A stretch of 46,347 bases of DNA from Xenorhabdus khoisanae (GTDB lineage: Bacteria > Pseudomonadota > Gammaproteobacteria > Enterobacterales > Enterobacteriaceae): NCBI RefSeq assembly GCF_001037465.1, contig NZ_LFCV01000128.1, forward strand, positions 1 through 46,347. The letters run 5' to 3'. The notes below the pieces were generated by a model. That model did not search any database. It had not been told where the DNA came from and saw only the letters and a list, made by a program, of their open reading frames with translations. Position 1 is the stretch's first letter, and every line of letters begins with the position of its first letter. Of the stretch, positions 7,948 through 15,136 are shown one piece after another. The translations under genes and the position numbers were made by a program.

Positions 7948-8211
7948 TTACACATCTTTTGGTGCTTGATTTATCAGCTCACTAACAATCTTGGCTGATT
8001 TTGACGCAGGTTCTAATTCCAGATTTTTCAGGATGTTCTTCAGGATCAGAGTTCGTTTCATCTGCTCCCGACGATTGAGACGATAAGTTAAGATGCCGAG
8101 GGAAATGCTGGCAAATGCCCCCAGCACAAAACTCCACTCATATAAAGAAAGACCGGAAAAAATGGCAGTGGTACTGGCACAGGCATAGGTGGCGTGGCTA
8201 TATTTATCCAT
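7948..8211 (-). CDS. Phage holin
   Basis: An 87-residue small membrane protein with one clear hydrophobic segment (YEWSFVLGAFASISLGILTY), a weaker one before it (about residues 8-22), and a basic C-terminal half (RLNRREQMKR). This is the build of small phage holins. Position agrees: it follows tail gene X at 9 bp, where P2 has holin gene Y, and precedes Rz/Rz1. The P2 endolysin gene K, normally next, is absent; only about 60 bp separate the holin stop from the preferred Rz start. Confidence 0.7.
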   Translation of the reverse strand: MDKYSHATYACASTTAIFSGLSLYEWSFVLGAFASISLGILTYRLNRREQMKRTLILKNILKNLELEPASKSAKIVSELINQAPKDV

Positions 8212-8220
8212 ACATTTTCC

Positions 8221-8424
8221 TTAATCCCAAAGCTGGATCATGGGCTTACTGGCAACAGGCATAAATTCCGGCATTTCAACTTTCGTTCCATGAGGCAATA
8301 CCGCGCCAAAATCAGCCAACCCGGGATTTGCCTGCAATACACGTTCAGTCATTCCTAACGTGCGACCGTAATGGCGCCAACAAATGGCATCAATCGTTTC
8401 ATTTTGTTGTGCAATAACTTGCAT
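8221..8424 (-). CDS. X: Phage tail protein X (LysM-like)
   Basis: A 67-residue P2 gpX-family protein, the same length as P2 gpX. Family features are ETIDAICWRHYGRTLGMTE, VLQANPGLADFGAVLPHGT and a C-terminal IQLWD. The fold is LysM-like and the protein is needed for tail assembly. A strong ribosome site (AAGGAGA) precedes the ATG. In P2 it follows the capsid genes Q-P-O-N-M-L; here it is the first gene after the SOS operon, so the capsid module has been lost at this point. Confidence 0.9.
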   Translation of the reverse strand: MQVIAQQNETIDAICWRHYGRTLGMTERVLQANPGLADFGAVLPHGTKVEMPEFMPVASKPMIQLWD

Positions 8425-8510
8425 ACACTCTCCTTTTTCTTTGCAGAAAATAGTCAGTAAATCGAAGAGTTATGATCGAATAATCGGGAAAATGCCTCAA
8501 TGAGATGAGA

Positions 8511-8530
8511 TTGTTAGGGGGATAATACAA
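8511..8530. promoter_or_regulatory. P2-type Ogr/delta activator box upstream of X
   Basis: Second perfect TTGT-N12-ACAA dyad. Its centre is 96 bp upstream of the X start, so a transcript starting about 55 bp downstream would carry a leader of about 40 nt with the strong X ribosome site. This is the expected geometry for a P2 late promoter. Confidence 0.65.
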
Positions 8531-8578
8531 ATGAATAGCAATTTTGTTGATTTCAGTAAGCACAAAGGCAGGAAATAG
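8531..8578 (+). CDS. Candidate 15-residue small ORF
   Basis: ATG followed by 14 codons and TAG, coding MNSNFVDFSKHKGRK. An AGGGGG ribosome-like site lies 9 bases upstream. The stop falls in the loop of a strong terminator hairpin (8559-8602), so a transcript ending there would just contain the whole frame. It runs against the surrounding phage genes. The ribosome-like site also lies inside the Ogr box, so coincidence is possible. I recognise no family. Confidence 0.25.
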   Translation: MNSNFVDFSKHKGRK

Positions 8579-8602
8579 CGCCTGCCTTTGTGCTGTTTTT
8601 TT
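8559..8602 (+). terminator. Strong rho-independent terminator
   Basis: Perfect 14-bp stem (AGCACAAAGGCAGG / CCTGCCTTTGTGCT), 8-base loop, then GTTTTTTTA. The U-run places it on the plus strand, where no long gene precedes it. Either a short plus-strand transcript ends here, or the hairpin also stops minus-strand SOS-operon transcription before X without a U-run. Confidence 0.8.
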
Positions 8603-8645
8603 ATCTTATCAAAATCTATTGGAGGATATCTATGAACCGCCATAT

Positions 8646-8882
8646 TTAATCCGGCAGCCAGCTATCATCCTCCCAGACGTTTTGAATAAGTTCCATTATG
8701 TGTTCTTGTTCGCTATTTTTTTTTGTCCCTGTCACTCTTACGGAGGTACTACTGCTGACTGCAATTCTAAAATGCGTATCAGGATAGTGTGGTAATATTC
8801 TTTTTCTTAATTCATTTTCAAGTGCAGACATAACTGCTTCAGAAACATTAGCTCGTCTATCGAAAAGTATTTCTACGCGCAT
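8646..8882 (-). CDS. DinI-family protein, Tum-like antirepressor candidate
   Basis: A 78-residue DinI-family protein. It starts MRVEILFDRRANVSEAVMSA, has the central ELRKRILPHYPDTHFRI, and ends in the acidic helix typical of the family (ELIQNVWEDDSWLPD). Host DinI modulates RecA. In coliphage 186 the SOS-induced antirepressor Tum carries a DinI-like domain and inactivates CI. Here the gene lies in a LexA-controlled unit of a prophage with a 186-type CI, so a Tum-like role is a reasonable inference, although the protein is DinI-sized rather than full Tum size. A ribosome site AGGAGA is 6 bp upstream. Confidence 0.82.
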   Translation of the reverse strand: MRVEILFDRRANVSEAVMSALENELRKRILPHYPDTHFRIAVSSSTSVRVTGTKKNSEQEHIMELIQNVWEDDSWLPD

Positions 8883-8900
8883 CCTTTTCTCCTGCTAAAT

Positions 8901-9158
8901 CTATTCTTCTATCGAATCTGAATTCCTTAACATTTTATTACTGGCCACCTCATTATCTAACAAGTCACCATCCAGTTTACTTTGGTAACTATTAAACCTT
9001 TTTTCATAAGGTGCAGATAGCTCCGCTATCCAAACCAGTGCCAGTTCTTTATCTTCCGCATGATTGCATTCGCAACTTGTTGCCATTCTAGCAATGAAAT
9101 TGATACGTTGCGCTACCAATGATTCCATAAGAGATTCCACTGATCTATCTGCCTCCAC
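8901..9158 (-). CDS. Small phage protein, first gene of the SOS operon
   Basis: Unrecognised protein of up to 85 residues. The longest frame begins with GTG at 9158; an ATG at 9128 (MESLVAQRIN) gives 75 residues and has the better-placed GTGGAA upstream, so the true start is uncertain. It is charged, probably helical, with two Cys in ATSCECNHAED. It sits between a perfect LexA box and the DinI-like gene, 18 bp before the latter, and should therefore be SOS-induced. Phage 186 also has a small frame in its tum operon, but I cannot show homology. Confidence 0.6.
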   Translation of the reverse strand: MEADRSVESLMESLVAQRINFIARMATSCECNHAEDKELALVWIAELSAPYEKRFNSYQSKLDGDLLDNEVASNKMLRNSDSIEE

Positions 9159-9166
9159 ATAAGAAA

Positions 9167-9182
9167 CTGTATATATATACAG
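9167..9182. promoter_or_regulatory. Perfect LexA (SOS) box
   Basis: CTGTATATATATACAG, the full enterobacterial LexA consensus palindrome, 8 bp upstream of the longest frame of the SOS operon and 62 bp beyond the gene A stop. Near-ideal symmetry predicts tight repression and late induction on DNA damage. Confidence 0.9.
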
Positions 9183-9243
9183 TACACGTAATAAGACTAA
9201 ATTTAAAGTAGTTTTTACCTTTTCTGGTGATTAAATTTGATAG

Positions 9244-11226
9244 TTAATAACTATTGTCTGCTGTTTTAGCAGAAAAATTTGCCAATTTGGTGGATTTTTC
9301 CACTATGTGAATTCTATGATCCCGATAACACTTAAACTGTTCATCCGTACAGTTATTGACAGAACTCCAAGATGAAAATTTTTTGCTTCTTTTATAAACA
9401 ATCCGTTCTGATGTAGAAGCTGTATTCGTTTTAGGAACTATGCTCCATTGGTGAATACGTGTGCAGATAAATTCCATACGGGGTAGAAATGGTGATGTCA
9501 CACCTTGTATGGAATGAACATCTTCACCATAAGGACTGCCAAACGGGATATGTTTGTAAGATAAGCGAATAACCAAATCGCGACGAGCAACCCACGGCCC
9601 ACCCTGTGCTTGGGTATAAGCAGCCCAATTACCTTCATCGGCTGCCTGTAAAACCGCATTGATTTTGGTATCAGACAAATGCATTTCTCTGAGGCGACGT
9701 AATTCGCGCCAAACTGAAACCGGTGCGCCGCCAATTTGTTGGAATTGCCGAATACGCCAACGACTCGCCCAGGCTGTCACTGATTTCGCCATATCGCGCA
9801 AGGTTTCGCCGGTTTCATGATCTGTTTCCTCTTCCAGCGCATAGCCATCAATATTTTTGGAAATGTACTTGGCAATATAGCCAGTTGCACTGCCTTTATT
9901 GGGATCTATCGCCCGATAATCAAAGCGGGCTTTTTTAGCGTCATCGCTCTTTAGTTCATGCTGCTCTTCCTGACGGGCATAATGCCCAAGAATCTCTCTG
10001 ACCTGCTGCAAATGTTCGGGTAGCATGAACAACACCATATGCCAGTGAGGAGTACCATCATGATGGGGTTCCACGACTCGGAAACCAAATATATTGATCC
10101 CTGCACGAGCGATGGCAGCACGAGCTTTGGCCCAAACACCGCACAAATAACGCTGGGTATCAGTCGGCGTAGCGCCATCCCAATATTTGACAAAGCCCCC
10201 TTGATGCTGAACAGCATGATATTTCGCAGGAGCTGTAATAGTATAAAATTCCCCGACACAGTGCATTTTATCAGCGATATTTTCGAAACCGCGCATTCTG
10301 ACCATCAACTCACAACGCCGAATCGCGGGATTAGCATTACTATGAACAACCGAATCTGCCAATGAAATTCGTTCTCCTTCTTCATTTTCCAAATCAAAAT
10401 GTTTGAAGAATTCACGATTACGCCGTTTTTGTTCCAGCCATTCCCGCAGTGCTTGCCGTGAAACATAAGGAGAAGCAGCTTGCTGTACCTGCCCGACTGC
10501 AATCGCCATATGCTCAGATTGAACATCACGCAGGCGCTTTAAGCGAAAATACCACCAGCGGGCTGACATCATGCGTAACATTCCCGAACAGAGTTGATCT
10601 ATAGATGGCGCTTTACGCCCACGCTTGAAACGATACCAATAAGGCGGGTTCGTATTACATTGCAAAGTCAGCTTTGCCAACAATTCGTATAACTTAGCAA
10701 CACGGGAAAATAGCTTATTATCCCCCTCAAAGGAGGTTGATGGATGCTGTTGGGAGTACGCTAAAGAATAGTGCTCATAATTGCCGGAAATAAAAACGGC
10801 AACTTCATGAGCCAGTTTCAAGAGTTGTTTACGATCATATGTCGCCACCTTTTCCAGTTGCTCAATAAAAGGAAAAGGCGCTATACCAGAAACATAATGG
10901 TTGAATTGGTATCTTTTCTTTACTAACTGTAATCGTGGCAAAACATTTTGCCCGACCGTTTTTCGCAGGAAAGAATTCGCATCACGGCGGCCTGAACGGT
11001 GAAAGATATCAACATAACGGCGGCTGAAATATTTTGCCAGAAAGTCCGGCATCTGCCCGATATACTGGTGACGCCATTGATGATCGTCTGCGTTGACTTC
11101 CCATAATAAACGTTCTGCCATTGAAACACCCTGCGGCATGTTCGGCTGGAACATAGCAGTTTGTTTGTGAATAGTAGTTTGTTTGTGATCACCATTATGT
11201 TCATTAGCAGTAAAGTCACTATTCAT
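9244..11226 (-). CDS. A: Phage replication initiator A (HUH endonuclease)
   Basis: A 660-residue P2 gpA-family rolling-circle initiator (Phage_GPA). The HUH metal site is PHHDGTPHWHMVLF near residue 395, and the two-tyrosine nicking motif is YIAKYISKN near residue 450. In P2 the protein nicks within its own gene and stays linked to the 5' end. The N-terminal part resembles known A proteins (ERLLWEVNADDHQWRHQYIG). I chose the ATG at 11226 over the GTG at 11235 because AGGG lies 8 bp upstream. It is shorter than P2 gpA (about 760) but shows both catalytic motifs. In a capsid-less remnant it should serve no purpose in packaging. Confidence 0.92.
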   Translation of the reverse strand: MNSDFTANEHNGDHKQTTIHKQTAMFQPNMPQGVSMAERLLWEVNADDHQWRHQYIGQMPDFLAKYFSRRYVDIFHRSGRRDANSFLRKTVGQNVLPRLQLVKKRYQFNHYVSGIAPFPFIEQLEKVATYDRKQLLKLAHEVAVFISGNYEHYSLAYSQQHPSTSFEGDNKLFSRVAKLYELLAKLTLQCNTNPPYWYRFKRGRKAPSIDQLCSGMLRMMSARWWYFRLKRLRDVQSEHMAIAVGQVQQAASPYVSRQALREWLEQKRRNREFFKHFDLENEEGERISLADSVVHSNANPAIRRCELMVRMRGFENIADKMHCVGEFYTITAPAKYHAVQHQGGFVKYWDGATPTDTQRYLCGVWAKARAAIARAGINIFGFRVVEPHHDGTPHWHMVLFMLPEHLQQVREILGHYARQEEQHELKSDDAKKARFDYRAIDPNKGSATGYIAKYISKNIDGYALEEETDHETGETLRDMAKSVTAWASRWRIRQFQQIGGAPVSVWRELRRLREMHLSDTKINAVLQAADEGNWAAYTQAQGGPWVARRDLVIRLSYKHIPFGSPYGEDVHSIQGVTSPFLPRMEFICTRIHQWSIVPKTNTASTSERIVYKRSKKFSSWSSVNNCTDEQFKCYRDHRIHIVEKSTKLANFSAKTADNSY

Positions 11227-11273
11227 CAATTTCACCCTATTGAAGGTATGCGTGTGCCTGGCGTATTCATGCC

Positions 11274-11317
11274 ATATGTCAGCAATATGTCAGCTATGTC
11301 TCAGCTATGTCTCAAAA
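11274..11317. repeat. Four 11-bp direct repeats before gene A
   Basis: Four head-to-tail units of exactly 11 bp: ATATGTCAGCA, ATATGTCAGCT, ATGTCTCAGCT, ATGTCTCAAAA. They lie 48 bp upstream of the gene A start. The period of one helical turn is like an iteron or multi-site operator array, but the function is unknown. Confidence 0.6.
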
Positions 11318-11341
11318 TCTGCGTTTAGAAAACCGTGTTAA

Positions 11342-11689
11342 TTAGATCGTATCGGGAGATAGTGTCAGGTACTTTGGAAACTGACTAACAACAACCTTAA
11401 TATGGTTCATTGCCTTGATCAGCGCTTTTTTTTCCTCTTGGGTAAAGTGGTTGAATTCACTGTCGTGGCGGGAGCACGGGATATTCGCTAAATAGAGAAT
11501 GGCGGATAACGCCCGCTTGTTCTCTTCGTAGTAGCTGTCCCTTTTATCACGCATATCAGCAAAAAAACGATTTAACTCCTTTTCATCGTCGCCCCAATAC
11601 GTCGCCCGAATTCTCGACAAATGATTCAATCCTTCCAGCCGCTGGCCGAGGTTTATTTGGGCAAATTTTTCTTTCTCAGTATTCGCCAT
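11342..11689 (-). CDS. Small P2-like early protein (DUF5347-like)
   Basis: A 115-residue protein, started at the ATG at 11689 (MANTEKEKFAQINLG) because GAGGG lies 6 bp upstream; the frame could extend to 11704. The composition is helical and polar (LNRFFADMRDKRDSYYEENK, then FNHFTQEEKKALIKAMNH). It resembles, from memory, the DUF5347 proteins of Xenorhabdus and Photorhabdus P2-like prophages. Function is unknown. It is the first early gene opposite cI, where 186 has apl/cII and P2 has cox, so a regulatory or replication role is possible. I see no helix-turn-helix. Confidence 0.6.
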   Translation of the reverse strand: MANTEKEKFAQINLGQRLEGLNHLSRIRATYWGDDEKELNRFFADMRDKRDSYYEENKRALSAILYLANIPCSRHDSEFNHFTQEEKKALIKAMNHIKVVVSQFPKYLTLSPDTI

Positions 11690-11777
11690 GTTTTCCCTCA
11701 ACATTTTCCTACAGAACCATTTCTGACCATTCTCAATGCCATTTCTGAAATATTTTTATATGGGGCATAAAGATTGA

Positions 11778-11835
11778 AATCTGGGCGTTCATGATGCAAT
11801 ATCTCTTATTGGTTTTCATCTTAACCAATCTGGGC
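11778..11835. promoter_or_regulatory. Probable phage switch operators between cI and the early genes
   Basis: The 208-bp divergent gap holds an inverted repeat ATTGGTT-N8-AACCAAT (11808-11829) and a direct repeat AATCTGGGC at 11778-11786 and 11827-11835, spaced 49 bp. This is a sensible location for CI and early-regulator binding sites; I infer the role from position only. Confidence 0.45.
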
Positions 11836-11897
11836 CCATCAAAGATCTCAATTCAAGAACTTTTATGGGATACTAATAGCTCTTATCTGTACTGTCA

Positions 11898-12518
11898 ATG
11901 AAAAATACCAATATTGAGATCAAAATGGGGGCCGATAGTGGGGGAAGACCTGCTATTGAACGTCTTGTCCGCGCATATGGATTTAAGTCACGCCAAGCCC
12001 TAAGTGACCATTTGGGAGTTTCCAAAAGCACGATGGCAAACCGCTACCTTCGTGATAGTTTTCCAGCGGATTGGATCATCCAGTGCAATCTTGAAACTGG
12101 AGCCTCACTGCTGTGGCTGAGCACGGGTCAGGGAGAAATATTTCCAGATGGAGAAAGTGAAAAGAAAACAGAGCGACTGGAAGATATCATTGCTCCGTCG
12201 ATCTCTCGTGTAAAGCTGTCAGGAGGCAGGCTAAACGAAGCTCCCCCTGTAATTTTGGATAGCGAATTAATTTCCAAGGAACACAAAAACCCACTGGTTG
12301 TTGATGATGGTTCTGCATGGTATCTGCTGGATACTCAGGAAGATAATATCCAAGATGGCCTATGGCTGGTGGATATTGAAGGCATGCACAGCATCAAGAA
12401 GATTGCCAAAATCCCGATCAGCAAGATTCGGGTCAGTGATAATGATGTCACTTTTGATTGTGCAACCAGCGACATTCAATTTATCGGCCGCGTTGCTCTG
12501 GTCATTTCCAGACAATAA
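11898..12518 (+). CDS. cI: Phage repressor CI (186 type)
   Basis: A 206-residue lysogeny repressor of the 186 CI family. The N-terminal helix-turn-helix lies at about residues 22-55 (YGFKSRQALSDHLGVSKST, MANRYLRD). It is followed by the family's LETGASLLWLSTGQGE segment and a C-terminal oligomerisation domain (residues about 95-206) of the CI_C type. I see no Ala-Gly LexA-type self-cleavage site, in line with induction by an antirepressor rather than RecA. The ATG at 11898 has no clear ribosome site; a second ATG at 11925 is possible. It is transcribed away from the phage genes and is followed by a hairpin and chromosomal DNA. No integrase follows. Confidence 0.85.
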   Translation: MKNTNIEIKMGADSGGRPAIERLVRAYGFKSRQALSDHLGVSKSTMANRYLRDSFPADWIIQCNLETGASLLWLSTGQGEIFPDGESEKKTERLEDIIAPSISRVKLSGGRLNEAPPVILDSELISKEHKNPLVVDDGSAWYLLDTQEDNIQDGLWLVDIEGMHSIKKIAKIPISKIRVSDNDVTFDCATSDIQFIGRVALVISRQ

Positions 12519-12540
12519 CAATCCGGCATAAAACGGTTTC

Positions 12541-12578
12541 CATCAAGGTTATCTCTATCCATTAGGATAACCTTGATG
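12541..12578 (+). terminator. Long hairpin after cI
   Basis: Perfect 13-bp stem CATCAAGGTTATC / GATAACCTTGATG with a 12-base loop, 23 bp after the cI stop. No strong U-run follows, so termination efficiency is uncertain. It marks the apparent right end of the prophage remnant. Confidence 0.55.
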
Positions 12579-12640
12579 GCGTTTAATGGCGCTCACTTAC
12601 AATTTCCGCAGGAATATTCGTCTGTAATGCTTAGTGCGTT

Positions 12641-13189
12641 TCACTCGTCATGTGAACGCCGAAGCCGATACAAGACATGCTCCCTCAATGGGTGATCTTC
12701 TGCTAATGCAGGGTGGAAAAACGTTTTTTCATCCCTGATCATCCCCAACTTTTTCATGACACTCTCAGAGCGATAATTAGAGACAGTCGTGAAAGCGACT
12801 ACTTCTTCTAACCCAACTTCCGTAAAGGCGAAATCAAGAATTTTACGAGCCGCTTCACAGGCGTAACCTTTTCCCCAGAATAGCTTATCCAACCGCCAGC
12901 CGATCTCAACGAAAGGAGAAAAGGGAAATTTGATGTCAGGAATATTCAGCCCGACAAAGCCAATAAACTCACCACTCTGCTTTAATTCAACTGCCCATAA
13001 TCCCCAACCGCCCTGCGTTTCAAACTTGCGAACAATATTATCAACTAAAGTATCACTCTGTTCTTTAGTCAATGTATTAGGGAAAAACTCCATCACTTCA
13101 GGATTGCTGTTTAAGCGAAAAAAAGGTTCTTTATCTTCTTCCTTCCAAGCACGAAGCCACAACCTTTCTGTATCCAATTCAACAATCAT
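12641..13189 (-). CDS. GNAT-family N-acetyltransferase (RimJ/RimL-like)
   Basis: A 182-residue acetyltransferase. It starts with the TERLWLRAW strand seen in RimJ/RimL-type GNATs. The acetyl-CoA pyrophosphate loop is GWRLDKLFWGKGYACEAA (WGKGYA corresponds to the Q/RxxGxG/A motif) and motif B follows (VSNYRSESVMKKLGM). Relatives acetylate ribosomal protein N-termini or small molecules; the substrate here cannot be told. It is a single gene downstream of and in line with the bactofilin gene but separated from it by a terminator. Confidence 0.85.
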   Translation of the reverse strand: MIVELDTERLWLRAWKEEDKEPFFRLNSNPEVMEFFPNTLTKEQSDTLVDNIVRKFETQGGWGLWAVELKQSGEFIGFVGLNIPDIKFPFSPFVEIGWRLDKLFWGKGYACEAARKILDFAFTEVGLEEVVAFTTVSNYRSESVMKKLGMIRDEKTFFHPALAEDHPLREHVLYRLRRSHDE

Positions 13190-13230
13190 GATGCCTCCTT
13201 GAAATTCAGGTAAAATTTAACCGATAATAA

Positions 13231-13269
13231 AAAACTGCCGGGAAATCATACATATTCCCCGGCAGTTTT
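13231..13269 (-). terminator. Rho-independent terminator after the bactofilin gene
   Basis: Twelve-bp stem AAAACTGCCGGG / CCCGGCAGTTTT with a 15-base loop. Read on the minus strand it runs on into a T6 tract. It lies 24 bp past the bactofilin stop. Confidence 0.85.
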
Positions 13270-13293
13270 ATAGTCTTATTTTACAAACGATTA

Positions 13294-13959
13294 TCAAGCG
13301 TTATTTTTAGCTTTTGGTTTATCTCCCTGACTATCCCTAATGGCAATAACGCGTTCAATTTCTGCTTTTTTCTTATTTTCAACCTGTTCAGACTGACCGA
13401 CAAATAACCCACCACGGCGAATTGACATACTTCCGCAGCGGCTGATACCTCTCAATTCGCCATGTTCCAGAATCTCCAACGTTTCCGCACAGCATGTACC
13501 TTCAACATGACCATCAATGATGATTTCAGGGGCATTGAGCTCACCTTCAATTTTGCCGGCATGCATAATACGAATTGCACCACCTTTTACGCGAATATTA
13601 CCAATGACTTTACCCCAGATTTGGATATCCCCGTCCATTTCAATATCACCCTTGAATACTGAGTTTTTGGCAACAATGGTGTTGGGACGAATCTCAGCTT
13701 CAGGGAGCTTTTTCTCTTCAAACTGTATGCTCTTAACTGGTGTAGTAGAGCTGGCAACAGGTGTCTCAGTTTTTTTTCCAAACATAGCGTTTATTCTCAA
13801 TTTCATATTTACAAAGTAAAATACTAAGGCTAAAAAAGATAAAATTGCTGTTATGGTACAACTAATATAAGCACCATACAGATAGAGTCCTAATGCGCTC
13901 CCCCAAAGGAGCCATAGACTGTATAAAAAAGCGTTATCTGAAAAACGATACTTTTCCAT
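13294..13959 (-). CDS. ccmA: Membrane-anchored bactofilin (CcmA of Proteus type)
   Basis: A 221-residue polymer-forming cytoskeletal protein. Two N-terminal membrane segments (about residues 12-30 and 33-51) are followed by a linker and then a bactofilin beta-helix (about 90-195). That domain is built from short repeating strands, with NTIVAKNSVFKGDIEMDGDI, IWGKVIGNIRVKGG and HAGKIEGELNAPEIIIDGHV in order. The C-terminal tail is charged. The layout matches Proteus mirabilis CcmA, which affects cell curvature and swarming; it is not the cytochrome c maturation protein of the same name. The gene stands alone with its own terminator. Its promoter must lie in the AT-rich region to the right. Confidence 0.82.
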   Translation of the reverse strand: MEKYRFSDNAFLYSLWLLWGSALGLYLYGAYISCTITAILSFLALVFYFVNMKLRINAMFGKKTETPVASSTTPVKSIQFEEKKLPEAEIRPNTIVAKNSVFKGDIEMDGDIQIWGKVIGNIRVKGGAIRIMHAGKIEGELNAPEIIIDGHVEGTCCAETLEILEHGELRGISRCGSMSIRRGGLFVGQSEQVENKKKAEIERVIAIRDSQGDKPKAKNNA

Positions 13960-15136
13960 ATGTTTCTCGTTTTTTTAGTTTTTTCTTATATTTCATCAGC
14001 AAATATATCTACGGATATGCCTTAGCAGGTATAGAAAAAGGGCTGTGAAAACACATCCTAGCATTGTACAAGTATAAAAAACAATCTACGAAGCTATAAC
14101 AGAGGTATTTATAGCGTTATTACACGGATAAAGTTGCTATTTGAGTTTAACCCTCTGAATTGGAATTCATTTATTCTATATTTATAAAATATAAAAAACC
14201 TAACACGATAAATTTGATCGATAACAACCACATTGATCAATAACCGCGCAACAATAAAAAACAAAAGATTAATATATTCGTTTCTTACTCCCTATTTTAC
14301 GGTTAAATAATGGCCTAATATACTTGTATTGCTTCTCTGGCACTTTCCATATCTACAGGGTCCTCATTATCCGAATAAATCTTTTTGTTAACTATCGTTT
14401 CTTTTTATCAGGATATGAGTGAATTAAAGAGCCTGAAACTCACATCCACAGAGATAGAAATGAGATGCCTTAGCCGAAGTAGTAAATTTATGCTTTTGAT
14501 ATGAATATCATTTTCTTCTTTGACAAGAAAATACAATTGACTTTTAAGATATAGAAATGATGTCTTAATGTTAACTTGCAAAATGAAACATACGTAATAA
14601 TCAGGTCAAAATCCACTTTGTAATTAAAATTACAGATAATCCATTTTGTTAACTTTCACCACTGTAAATACCTCAATTAATGCTCGGAAATGATATTAGA
14701 TTACGTTGCGAAATTATCCATAATCCTTTGTATTTCAACAGTTATTCATCTTATTAGCCATTAACCTACCACAGTGACCATATCCACAGAAATAAGATAA
14801 AAATCAAACAACACAAGATAAAAAAACAAACATATTATGAAAAAGTTATTTTTAATCACAAAAAAAGCAGGCCGGATAAATTTATATAAAAAATACCACT
14901 TAAACCTAACACAAATATTTATTTAGATATATAATACCCTAAGTGATTTAATTGATGTTACGCATGAAATTTCAAGATCTTTCAATCCAGATTAAACCTG
15001 CATTCTGTTTATCAATAAAGATAATCTGAGTGCCATAGGGAAGGTTTTTTCATCATCCATTAATTAATATAATAAATACACCATGCACTCATCAAAAAAA
15101 ATGATTACTCATGATAAGGAAAATTAGGAGTATTAA
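13960..15136. other. 1.2-kb AT-rich intergenic region
   Basis: The gap between the divergent bactofilin and exsA-like genes is strongly AT-rich, with long A/T tracts. I found no credible coding frame, tRNA, transposase remnant or ERIC unit. It must contain both promoters. Size and composition fit an H-NS-silenced control region for an acquired regulator, but that is inference. Confidence 0.5.

Noticed and set aside
12519-12640. Phage attachment site at the right end of the remnant
   Set aside because: The 13-bp hairpin looks like a transcription terminator, no tRNA fragment is present, and the other end of the element is outside the window, so no att duplication can be shown.
14215-14245. 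TTGATCG and ATTGATCAATAA motifs as FNR sites near the bactofilin gene
   Set aside because: Half-sites are not spaced as TTGAT-N4-ATCAA, so I did not call them.
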